This document shows positions 25,081 to 32,947 of a DNA stretch of 62,296 nt, piece by piece. Every line of letters starts with the position of its first letter. The stretch's first letter is position 1. This DNA comes from Pseudomonadota bacterium (GTDB lineage Bacteria > Myxococcota_A > UBA796 > GCA-2862545): contig CANNIZ010000024.1 of the NCBI GenBank assembly GCA_947505245.1, positions 1 to 62,296 on the forward strand, given 5' to 3'. Both the position numbers and the translations under genes were made by a program. A model generated the notes under the pieces. That model did not search any database. It saw only the letters and a list, made by a program, of their open reading frames with translations, and was not told the origin of the DNA.

Positions 25081-26244
25081 CTACCTGACGGGCTTCAGGG
25101 CGGTCACGAGCGACGCGGCTGCGACGGCGCGGATGCCGTGCGCGAGAGGGTAGGTGTCGCGGCCCGCGTGGATGACGTCGAGCGAGTCGAGCTTGAGGTC
25201 GTCGAGCGCGACGCGCATCGAGGCCGTCACCGTCGGGTTGTCCGTGAGTTTGAACTCGAAACCGCGCCGCTGGCCTCCAGCGACGACGAGGAGGTCGAGC
25301 TCGGCGCCGCCGTGGGTGGCGTAGAACCAACACTCGTCGGGGTGCGCGTGCAGGCGGGCCACGACCTGGGCCAGTAGGAAGCCCTCCCAGCTCGCGCCGG
25401 TCTTCGGGTGAACGCGCAGCTGGGCGGGCGTGCCGACGCCGAGGAGCGTGTGGAGCAGTCCGCTGTCCGCGATGTACACCTTTGGCGACTTTACCAGCCG
25501 TTTCCCGAGGTTTTCGAACCATGGCCTGAGCTGGCGCACGACGAAGGCGCCCGCGAGCAGGTCGACGTAGCGGGTGACCGTGGTGTGCGAGACCGCGAAG
25601 CTGCGGGCGAACTCCGACGCGTTCCACACCTGTCCGTGCCAGTGCGCTAGCATGCGCCAGAAGCGGTCGAGCGCAGGCGAGGGGAGGGAGGCGCCGAGCG
25701 CCGCAAGGTCGCGCTCGAGGAACGTGCGGATGAACTCCCGCCGCCAATCTTCGGCTGCGCGCTCGCTCTTCGCGAGGAAGCTGCGTGGGAAGCCACCGCG
25801 GAACCACAGGCGCGCGAGGCGGTCGGCCCCCACCTCGTCGACGTCGAACGGTGTCAGCTCGTGGAACGCGACGCGCCCTGCGAGCGACTCCGAGCCCTGG
25901 CGCAGGAGCTCAGGCGAGGCGCTGCCGAGGACGAGGAAGCGCGCAGGTGTACGTGGTCGATCGGCCAGCACGCGGAGGATGGGGAACAGTTCGGGGCGGC
26001 GCTGGATCTCGTCGATCACCACGAGCCCGCGCAGAGGCTCGAGTTCGAGGGTGGGCTCCTGCAGTCGTCGGACGTGTCGCGGGTCCTCGAGGTCGAACAC
26101 GGTGACGCTGCCGCCGCGGTAGTCGGCCACGGCGTGCGCGAGGGTGGTCTTTCCGGTCTGTCGCGGCCCGAGGATGCCCACGACGGGGTGCTCGCGAAGC
26201 AGGCGCTCGACGCGTCGCTGGTGCCAGGAGCGTTCGGTCAGCAT
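25081..26244 (-). CDS. AAA_14 / DUF4143 ATPase
   Basis: This 387-residue protein is the standard two-domain family. The N-terminal AAA_14 ATPase has Walker A ILGPRQTGKTTL (about residues 24-35), Walker B LRGLVVIDEIQRRPELF and sensor-1-like FLVLGSASPELL. The C-terminal DUF4143 half contains HTTVTRYVDLLAGAFVVRQL and a restriction-endonuclease-like strand, GGAELDLLVVAGGQRRGFEFKL. It is full length and appears intact. Such genes are common, often single and of uncertain role. It is convergent with the membrane protein at 25043 and has no visible partner. Confidence 0.9.
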   Translation of the reverse strand: MLTERSWHQRRVERLLREHPVVGILGPRQTGKTTLAHAVADYRGGSVTVFDLEDPRHVRRLQEPTLELEPLRGLVVIDEIQRRPELFPILRVLADRPRTPARFLVLGSASPELLRQGSESLAGRVAFHELTPFDVDEVGADRLARLWFRGGFPRSFLAKSERAAEDWRREFIRTFLERDLAALGASLPSPALDRFWRMLAHWHGQVWNASEFARSFAVSHTTVTRYVDLLAGAFVVRQLRPWFENLGKRLVKSPKVYIADSGLLHTLLGVGTPAQLRVHPKTGASWEGFLLAQVVARLHAHPDECWFYATHGGAELDLLVVAGGQRRGFEFKLTDNPTVTASMRVALDDLKLDSLDVIHAGRDTYPLAHGIRAVAAASLVTALKPVR

Positions 26245-26305
26245 CCTTGAATACTGCCACGCTACGTTTCAGATTTCAAGGCTGCGAGGTAGACGGACCG
26301 CTGCG

Positions 26306-27118
26306 TTAGCCACGACTGCCCAGCAGCGCCTCGACCTCTCTCCGTCGCTCAGGGCCGCGCTGACGCTCCAACAACGCCATGAATTCGTCGAGCTCGCCGA
26401 CCTCGTCCATACACAACGCCATCACGAGGTTCACGAGGCGACGCATGTCGTCGAGCTGAAACAGGCCGTTCGCGCCGACGAGCTGGCGCTGGAGCGCGAG
26501 AACCGCGGGATCGGTGGCGCACGAGACGAGGTAGATCTTGCGGAGGCGCTTCTTCAGCGCGTTCAGCTCGGTGAGCCAGTCGACGCCGAACGGGCAGCCG
26601 TCGTCGTCGCCCTCCCAGTCGTCCATGTCGTGCGGGATGCTGTCGGTGACGATGATCAGGACGGTGGGGACGGGGTAGTCGACGGTGTTCAGCACCTTGA
26701 ACAGGCACTCGAACGCCTCGGGGGTGTCGCCGCCGTCGGTGGCGTGCAGCTCGGCGAGGCTCGTGTTGAGGCGCTCGGTGTCGCGCGTGAACGGGTGGAT
26801 CTGCAACATGCCGCGCCCGTCGGTGTGGTCGCCGACGCCGATCACCTCGATCTCGATATCGAGCAGCTTGGAGAGGCCGACGGCGAGGTACTGCATCTTG
26901 TCGCGCACGTTCTCGACCCACTTCGTCATGCTGCCGGTCGTGTCGAACGCGAAGATCGCGTTGAGTCGCGGCTTTGGTCCCGTACTCGCGGGCGCATCGA
27001 CGTCGGTCGGCGCGGAGGCAGGCGGCGCGACGGGCTCGATCGGGCGCGGGCGAAAGGCGTCGAACGACGACGCGTCGGGGAGATCGTCCCAATCAGAGCT
27101 TCCAGCGTAGCTGCCCAT
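26306..27118 (-). CDS. von Willebrand factor type A domain protein
   Basis: The 270-residue protein has a low-complexity acidic and Pro-rich N-terminus (1-50), then a vWA domain starting LNAIFAFDTTGSM. The MIDAS motif is Asp59-x-Thr61-x-Ser63, a DxTxS variant of the usual DxSxS. Later metal-site candidates are Thr in HATDGGDTPEAFECLF and Asp in VLIIVTDSIPHDMDDWEG. No signal peptide is present, so it is probably cytosolic. It is divergent from the Tat/LecA-like gene with only 43 nt between their starts. Its role is unknown; vWA domains usually mediate metal-dependent protein binding. Confidence 0.85.
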   Translation of the reverse strand: MGSYAGSSDWDDLPDASSFDAFRPRPIEPVAPPASAPTDVDAPASTGPKPRLNAIFAFDTTGSMTKWVENVRDKMQYLAVGLSKLLDIEIEVIGVGDHTDGRGMLQIHPFTRDTERLNTSLAELHATDGGDTPEAFECLFKVLNTVDYPVPTVLIIVTDSIPHDMDDWEGDDDGCPFGVDWLTELNALKKRLRKIYLVSCATDPAVLALQRQLVGANGLFQLDDMRRLVNLVMALCMDEVGELDEFMALLERQRGPERRREVEALLGSRG

Positions 27119-27125
27119 GGCGGGG

Positions 27126-27131
27126 AGTCTA
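27126..27131 (-). promoter_or_regulatory. Candidate -10 box TAGACT, leaderless spacing
   Basis: On the minus strand GGTAGACT is followed by seven bases and then ATG 27118 of the vWA gene. No Shine-Dalgarno sequence is present. It pairs with the oppositely oriented box at 27150. Confidence 0.4.
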
Positions 27132-27149
27132 CCCCGGTCGGTTCGGGGT

Positions 27150-27155
27150 TAGGTT
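27150..27155 (+). promoter_or_regulatory. Candidate -10 box TAGGTT, leaderless spacing
   Basis: TAGGTT is followed by CCCGGC and then ATG 27162, the position expected if transcription starts at the A of the start codon. No ribosome-binding site is visible. Confidence 0.4.
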
Positions 27156-27161
27156 CCCGGC

Positions 27162-28451
27162 ATGGACCGACGAAGCTTTCTTGGGACGGTGGCCGGTGGC
27201 GTCGCGCTGGGAGGGACGGCGTTTGCCTCCGAGCCGGGCGACGAGATCCTCGGGCTGCTCGATCGCCTGACGGCGCAGCGGCACCGGGCGGAGCGGGACG
27301 CGCGCGCGGCGTTTGACGCGGACTCGGTGGGTCTCGGCTGGTACCCGCGGAGCGCGGGCGCGATGGCGGTCGTCGACGCACTCGCGACCGTGCCGATCGA
27401 AGACCAGGCCCACCCCGCGATGCAGACGTACATGGCCGAGGTGTTCGCGACGATCGGGGAGGGGATCGAGGAGGCGTTCGGCATGTTCACCGAGCTCGCC
27501 GAGGGCGATCACGCAGCGGATCCCGAGCGCGTGGCGTCGGCGCTCGCCGAGGTGCAGGCGGCGTTTGGCAGCGCGCGCGTGTCGGACGCGTCGCGTCGGC
27601 TGGTCGGGAACGGGCTCGACGCGCTCGGCGTGCGGTTGCGGCAGGACGGGCTTGGCGGGGAGGCGCGTCGGGCCGTGCGCAGGCTGAGTCGCTTGCGCCG
27701 CATCGCGCGTCGGGTCGTGGACGATCCGCGCGGGACCTCCGTGCTCGCCCCCGCGGACCCTTCCTTCCACTTGCGCATCGCCGCCGGCACGGCGCGCTGG
27801 GGCTTCGTCGCCGGGCGGACGTTCAACTACCTCGAGGTCCTGGGGCTGATCGGGTGCGGTCTCGGCATCCTCGCGGGGACGTACGTGTTCGTCGTGTCCG
27901 TCGCGTGCGCCCTCGCTTGCGACGCCCCCGGGCTGCTGCTGATCTCGCTCGTCGGCGGGCTGGTGGTGGTGCTGTGCATCTACGGCATCGTCGCGCTGAA
28001 CCGCTACCGCCTGCACACGAGCGAGCTGTACCCGCAACGGTACGCGGAGACCGTCGACGTGGAGGAGGAGCCGCCGGGCCCCGACGTGCGCGGCGCCCGA
28101 GCTACGGTGCCGGCGGACCGAGGCTTCACGACGGTGCAGGGCTTCGTCCTGGACCCCGCGTACGGCTACGCGGTGCTCGCGAGCGGCTCCATCGTGCTCG
28201 GTCCCGAGGGCCTGCGGCTTGATCCCGCCGGCGACCCGCGCGTGGACGGCAGCGAGGGCGACCTGCTGCCGGGCGAGCCGATCGGCGCGCTCATCGCCCG
28301 GGCGGGCAAGGGCGTTTTCCTGATCGGGGCCACGGCGCTCATCCCAAAGGGCCTCTCAGGTCCGCTCGAGCTCGCCGTCAACGGCCCCGTCGGCGCGCGT
28401 CCCGGCGCGTCGGGCGCCTTCGAGGTGCATGTGGAGCGGCTCGCCGACTGA
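27162..28451 (+). CDS. Tat-signal membrane protein with LecA-like C-terminal domain
   Basis: The 429-residue protein opens with a twin-arginine-type signal (MDRRSFLGTVAGGVALGGTA). A helical Arg/Ala/Glu-rich domain follows (about 25-210), then two long hydrophobic helices (about 224-275: LEVLGLIGCGLGILAGTYVF and LLLISLVGGLVVVLCIYGIV). The final domain (about 310-429) contains LLPGEPIGALIARAG, GVFLIGATALIPKG and LSGPLELAVNG. This resembles the PA-I galactophilic lectin (LecA) fold, where a similar G-A-L-I-x-R-I-G and terminal N-D or N-G pattern lines the calcium and sugar site. Carbohydrate binding is inferred, and the usual Asp/Asn ligands are not all obvious. It is divergent from the vWA gene. 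Confidence 0.8.
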   Translation: MDRRSFLGTVAGGVALGGTAFASEPGDEILGLLDRLTAQRHRAERDARAAFDADSVGLGWYPRSAGAMAVVDALATVPIEDQAHPAMQTYMAEVFATIGEGIEEAFGMFTELAEGDHAADPERVASALAEVQAAFGSARVSDASRRLVGNGLDALGVRLRQDGLGGEARRAVRRLSRLRRIARRVVDDPRGTSVLAPADPSFHLRIAAGTARWGFVAGRTFNYLEVLGLIGCGLGILAGTYVFVVSVACALACDAPGLLLISLVGGLVVVLCIYGIVALNRYRLHTSELYPQRYAETVDVEEEPPGPDVRGARATVPADRGFTTVQGFVLDPAYGYAVLASGSIVLGPEGLRLDPAGDPRVDGSEGDLLPGEPIGALIARAGKGVFLIGATALIPKGLSGPLELAVNGPVGARPGASGAFEVHVERLAD

Positions 28452-28459
28452 CGCTGGCG

Positions 28460-29017
28460 TCAGTCGTTCACCGCCGGGCACCAGATCGGCAGGTTCGTCG
28501 GGCTCACGGTGATCGCCCCGTCCACGCCGTGCATGCCGCCGACGTCGAAGCTTCCCCAAGCGCGCTGAACCTCGGTGTAGCTGACCGGATCGAGGTGATC
28601 GACGTTGAGCGCGAACGTGTCGCCCTGGGCCGGATCGGTCTGAAACGGGCCGATCCCCTGGCCCCCCTGCTCCTCCTGCAGCTTGGCGCGCGTGTTCGTC
28701 TGGGTCTGGTCGACGGTGCCCGGCTCGGTGAAGTGCCCGATCGTCTCGGCGACCAACACGAAGGTGTGGTCGCCGGCGCCGTTGCGCCAGAACGCTCGAA
28801 AGTTCTGTCCCATCACGGTACACGTCGGCGTGTCGAACACCAGGGAGAGGTCGGCCACACCCGTGACGGTCACCGTGAACGGCGACGGGTTGGCGGGCAT
28901 CGCGTCGCCCGTATCGGTCTCGACGACGACGTCGGAGTCGGTGTCCGCCGCCGTGTCGGTTTCGGCGGCGCCATGGCAGGCCAGCAGGACGAGCGGGAGC
29001 AGGGTCGACAGACGCAC
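28460..29017 (-). CDS. Small lipoprotein with Asp/Thr-rich tether
   Basis: The start is GTG 29017, with GGAGGA about 3 nt upstream. MRLSTLLPLVLLACHGAAET gives a lipobox LLAC (Cys14). The 185-residue protein then has an acidic tether (DTAADTDSDVVVETDTGD) and a compact beta-rich domain (FTVTVTGVADLSLVFDTPTC, FRAFWRNGAGDHTFVLVAET). Two Cys residues in the domain (TPTC and IWCPAVND) could form a disulfide. No family is recognised. It is convergent with the LecA-like gene and divergent from the MopE operon. Confidence 0.75.
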   Translation of the reverse strand: MRLSTLLPLVLLACHGAAETDTAADTDSDVVVETDTGDAMPANPSPFTVTVTGVADLSLVFDTPTCTVMGQNFRAFWRNGAGDHTFVLVAETIGHFTEPGTVDQTQTNTRAKLQEEQGGQGIGPFQTDPAQGDTFALNVDHLDPVSYTEVQRAWGSFDVGGMHGVDGAITVSPTNLPIWCPAVND

Positions 29018-29040
29018 GGTTCCTCCGTTGTCGCCGCAAC

Positions 29041-29068
29041 TTGGGCTGCGATGATCGTTGGTTATCGT
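29041..29068 (+). promoter_or_regulatory. Candidate promoter of the beta-helix/MopE operon
   Basis: TTGGGC (29041-29046) and TATCGT (29063-29068), spaced by 16 nt, lie upstream of the ATG at 29102. A GGGGAG ribosome-binding site lies about 6 nt before the ATG. The -35 match is weak. Confidence 0.3.
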
Positions 29069-29101
29069 GTAAACCGTCAGGGTGACACCGAGGGGAGCTT
29101 C

Positions 29102-32100
29102 ATGTTGCGTGTGCCTGCTTCGTTGGCGACCTCGCTCGCGTTGTTCCTGCCGGGCGTCGCCTCCGCCGCGACGCTGAACGTCGGCCCGACGCGGACGTAC
29201 GCCACCATCACCGCCGCGATCAACGCGTCGAATGCGGGCGATACGATTCAGGTGGACGCTGGCTTGTACCGCGAGAGCCTGACCATCTCGCAGGACCTCA
29301 TCTTCATCGGCGTGGGCGGGTCCGCGAGCACCGAGATTCGCGGCACCAATACCGCGATCGCGATCCGCGACGCGGCCGTCGAGTTCCACGGCTTCGAGGT
29401 GACGAACACCACGACCGGCCAGGGTTTCAACGTCGATAATGGCGCGACGGTGTTGCTCGACGACGTGTTCGTGCACGATCAGGACAACACCGGCACCGTG
29501 GTCGGCGGGGGCGCGTTCGGCGGGGGCGTGTACGTCCACAATTCGCAGATCGAGATCGTGGATTGCGTGTTCGACCGGAATCAGGCGCGCGAGGCGGGTG
29601 GCCACCTGTTCGTCATTGGCGACTCGTCCGCGACCGTGACGGCGAGTCAGTTTCTTGACGGGAAGGCCGGCGCGGGCGGGGCGATCGGGGTCCTGCAGAG
29701 CACGCTCACGGTGGACGGCTCGACGTTCGACGGCAACTTGTCCTCGTCGACGGGAGGCGCCATCCAAGGCAACGGCGCGTCCGCTACGGTGGTGTCGAAC
29801 TCCACGTTCACCAACAACCAGACCGCCGGCGGCAACGCTGGCGCGGGCGGCGCGGGCGCGTTCACCGAGTCGGGGACGCGCGCTACGTTCGTGGACTCCA
29901 CATTCCTTGCGAACAGCGCGCGCACGAACGGCGGCGCCCTGTACGGCTCGGGCGTGACGTTGAGCACCGACGGCGACGTGTTCGAGTCGAACCAGGCCGG
30001 GAACGACGGCGTCGCGGTCCACGTGGCGGGCTCGGGGGCGTACGCGTCGCTCGGCGACACGTTCCGGTACCAGGGCGCCGGCAACGGTCATTTCGGCGGC
30101 GGAATCTTCGCGGCCGGCCAGGTCACCGTCACCGTCGACGGAGCCACGTTCCTGGAGAACGCAGCCAACCGAGGCGGCGCGATCGCGTATGTGGGGGGAT
30201 CAAACCTGAGCGTGCTGGACAGCACGTTCGACACCAACAGCGCTGTCGCGCGCGGGGGCGCCATCGACTACGCGCCGACGTCGGGTTCGTTGAGCTCTGC
30301 GTTGGTGATCTCCGGCGGAAGGTTCGTCGGCAATCTGGTCACCGCGACCAACAACACCTCCAACGGTGGCGCGGTCTACGGGACCGTCGGCAACGTCAAC
30401 ATTGCCGGAACGGACTTCACCGATAACCGCGCCTCGTACGGGGGCGCGGTCTTCGGCTCCCTGCTCACCACGTTCACGGCGGCGGGCGCGACGTTCTGCG
30501 CCAACGACGCCACGGCGGGCAGCGGCGGCGCAGTGAACGTGCAGGCCATGGCCGGGCGGGTGGACGTTCACAACGTGGTGTTCGCGGAGAACACCGCGAC
30601 CAGCCAGGGCGGCGGGATGTTCCTCGGCGCGGCCCCGAACACGGCGGTGGTCAACAACACCTTCGCGGGCAACCGCGCGACGACCAACGGGGGGGCCGTC
30701 TATTACAGCACGGCCAACGTCGCGTTCAAGAACAACATCGTGCGCGGCTCCGGTGGCAACGGGGTGTCCGCGAACGTGTTGGGTTCCCCCAGCCTCACGT
30801 ACAGCGATTGGTACACGAACACGCCGGCGCACACGGGAGACGCGCTCGCCGCGTTCGCCCTGAACGCGACGAACCTCGTGGGCATCGACCCCGGGCTCGG
30901 TGTGTGGTCGCAGGACGGCGACTGCACGAACGACGACTTCCGGCCCCGCTTCAACGCCCCGGTGGTCAACGCGGGAGACCCTGCCCTGCAAGACCCCGAC
31001 AAGAGCCGGTCGGACATCGGCGCGTTCGGCGGACCGTTCGCGAACCAGGCCTTGTATGTAGACGCCGATGGTGACACGTTCTTTGCGCTGTTCGACTGCG
31101 ATGACAGCGACAAGCAGGTGTACCCGGGCGCAGCCGAGTACTGCAACGGCTTGGATGACGACTGCGACAGCCTGATCGACGAGATCGGCGCGGTCGACGC
31201 GAAGACCGTGTTCGCCGACGCCGATGGCGACGGCTTCGGAAACGGCGCGATGTCGACGATCGCGTGCGCGGCGAATGGCTACGTCGTCGACAAGACCGAC
31301 TGCAACGACGCGGTCGCGAGCATCAACCCCGGCGCGCCTGAGGTGTGCAACCTGCGCGACGACGACTGCGATGGAAACGCCGACGAGGCGCCCGCGACCG
31401 GAGAGCAGACCTGGTTCACGGACGGCGACGGCGACGGCTTTGGCGACCCTACCACGGCCCTGGTCGCCTGCTTTGCGCCCGCTGGCGCCGTGCTGTCGGG
31501 CAACGACTGCGACGACGCGTTGGCGACCGTGCACCCCGGCGCCGCCGAGGTGTGCAACCTGCGGGACGACGACTGCGACGGCACCGTCGATGTTGGCGTC
31601 GCGAGCGGCGTGACGGTCTACCTGGATGCAGACGGAGACGGCTACGGCGACGCAAAAGGCGTGGTGATCGCGTGTAGCCTGCAGGCCGGGTACGCGGCCG
31701 GTCCCGGGGACTGCGACGACGGCAACGCGAGCGTGAGCCCCGGCGCCGCCGAGCGGTGCGACGGCGTCGACGACGACTGCGACGGGCTCGTGGACGAGTC
31801 TGCGGTCGACGCGGCGAGCTGGTACGTGGACGTGGACGGGGACGGGTTCGGCGACGACACCACGGTTTCGCTCGCCTGCGCCCAGCCGCTCGGCAGGGTC
31901 GCGCTCGGCGGCGACTGCAAGGACGTGGACGCCGCGTACCACCCGGGCGCGACCGAGTCCTGTTCGGGCGCCCAGGACTTCAACTGCGACGGCAGCGTGG
32001 GTTCGGCCGACGCCGACGGCGACGGGTTCCAGGCGTGCAACGACTGCGATGACGCCGACAAGACGGTGAACGCGAACGGCGTCGAGGTCTGTGACGGCCG

Positions 32101-32935
32101 CGACAATAACTGCAACGGTCTGTTCGACGAGCCCGGTGCCACGGACGCGGTCGAGTGGTACGCGGACGTCGATGCGGATGGGTACGGCGACGCCGCGACG
32201 GGTCAGGTCGGTTGCGCCGCGCCGAGCGGCTTTGTGGCGGTCGACGGCGACTGCGACGACCGGGACGCCGGGTTCCATCCGAACGCGTTCGAGTCGTGTT
32301 CGAGCGGGTTGGACAACAACTGCGACGGCTCCACGGGCCGCGTGGACGCGGATGGCGACGGCACCTTCGCCTGTGAGGAGTGTGACGACTCCGATCCGGC
32401 CGTGTACCCGGGCGCTGACGAGCTGTGTGACGGGTTGGACAACGACTGTGACGGCGCTCTCGACGAAGACGGCGCCCTGTTCGGTCCGGCCTGGTACGCC
32501 GACGCCGACGGCGACGGGTTCGGCAACGCCGACGCGTCTCAGCAGTCGTGTGGCGCGCCGGACGGGCACGTGGCCGATGGCACCGACTGTGACGACCAGA
32601 ACGCGCTTGCGAACCCCGACGCGCCCGAGATCTGGTACGACGGTGAAGACGAGGCCTGCGACGGCGGCTCGGACGACGACCACGACGGGGACGGGCGCGA
32701 CGCGCTGGTCGCCGGGGGACAGGACTGCGACGACCGCGATCCCACCGTGTACGCGGGGGCCGAGGACCTGGCCGGTGATGGCGTCGATCAGGATTGCAGC
32801 GGGGCCGACGGGCCGGTCGTCGTCGACGACATCGTTGTGCGGGGAGGCTGCAACTGCGACACGAACAACCCCAGTCCGGTGTACGCTCCGTGGGTGCTGC
32901 TCGCGGGGTTGTTCCTGCGGCGTCGGGCGCGGTGA
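29102..32935 (+). CDS. Secreted beta-helix / MopE-repeat protein with MYXO-CTERM tail
   Basis: This 1277-residue surface protein has a signal peptide (MLRVPASLATSLALFLPGVA, cut near SAATLN). A right-handed beta-helix region (about 25-650) has recurrent GGAI/GGAV-type turns and TF-x-N-N rungs (GGAIQGNGASATVVSNSTF). About ten MopE-type modules (about 660-1240) follow, with the pattern C-x-D-x(10)-PGA-x-E-x-C-x(4)-DDDCDG, for example DCDDALATVHPGAAEVCNLR; these are rich in Asp and Cys and are annotated as copper- or metal-binding in MopE. The C-terminus GGCNCDTNNPSPVYAPWVLL plus LAGLFLRRRAR is a MYXO-CTERM sorting tail. ATG 29102 has GGGGAG upstream. It heads the operon. Metal binding is a family inference. 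Confidence 0.9.
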   Translation: MLRVPASLATSLALFLPGVASAATLNVGPTRTYATITAAINASNAGDTIQVDAGLYRESLTISQDLIFIGVGGSASTEIRGTNTAIAIRDAAVEFHGFEVTNTTTGQGFNVDNGATVLLDDVFVHDQDNTGTVVGGGAFGGGVYVHNSQIEIVDCVFDRNQAREAGGHLFVIGDSSATVTASQFLDGKAGAGGAIGVLQSTLTVDGSTFDGNLSSSTGGAIQGNGASATVVSNSTFTNNQTAGGNAGAGGAGAFTESGTRATFVDSTFLANSARTNGGALYGSGVTLSTDGDVFESNQAGNDGVAVHVAGSGAYASLGDTFRYQGAGNGHFGGGIFAAGQVTVTVDGATFLENAANRGGAIAYVGGSNLSVLDSTFDTNSAVARGGAIDYAPTSGSLSSALVISGGRFVGNLVTATNNTSNGGAVYGTVGNVNIAGTDFTDNRASYGGAVFGSLLTTFTAAGATFCANDATAGSGGAVNVQAMAGRVDVHNVVFAENTATSQGGGMFLGAAPNTAVVNNTFAGNRATTNGGAVYYSTANVAFKNNIVRGSGGNGVSANVLGSPSLTYSDWYTNTPAHTGDALAAFALNATNLVGIDPGLGVWSQDGDCTNDDFRPRFNAPVVNAGDPALQDPDKSRSDIGAFGGPFANQALYVDADGDTFFALFDCDDSDKQVYPGAAEYCNGLDDDCDSLIDEIGAVDAKTVFADADGDGFGNGAMSTIACAANGYVVDKTDCNDAVASINPGAPEVCNLRDDDCDGNADEAPATGEQTWFTDGDGDGFGDPTTALVACFAPAGAVLSGNDCDDALATVHPGAAEVCNLRDDDCDGTVDVGVASGVTVYLDADGDGYGDAKGVVIACSLQAGYAAGPGDCDDGNASVSPGAAERCDGVDDDCDGLVDESAVDAASWYVDVDGDGFGDDTTVSLACAQPLGRVALGGDCKDVDAAYHPGATESCSGAQDFNCDGSVGSADADGDGFQACNDCDDADKTVNANGVEVCDGRDNNCNGLFDEPGATDAVEWYADVDADGYGDAATGQVGCAAPSGFVAVDGDCDDRDAGFHPNAFESCSSGLDNNCDGSTGRVDADGDGTFACEECDDSDPAVYPGADELCDGLDNDCDGALDEDGALFGPAWYADADGDGFGNADASQQSCGAPDGHVADGTDCDDQNALANPDAPEIWYDGEDEACDGGSDDDHDGDGRDALVAGGQDCDDRDPTVYAGAEDLAGDGVDQDCSGADGPVVVDDIVVRGGCNCDTNNPSPVYAPWVLLAGLFLRRRAR

Positions 32936-32947
32936 GCGGAGGCGCGG

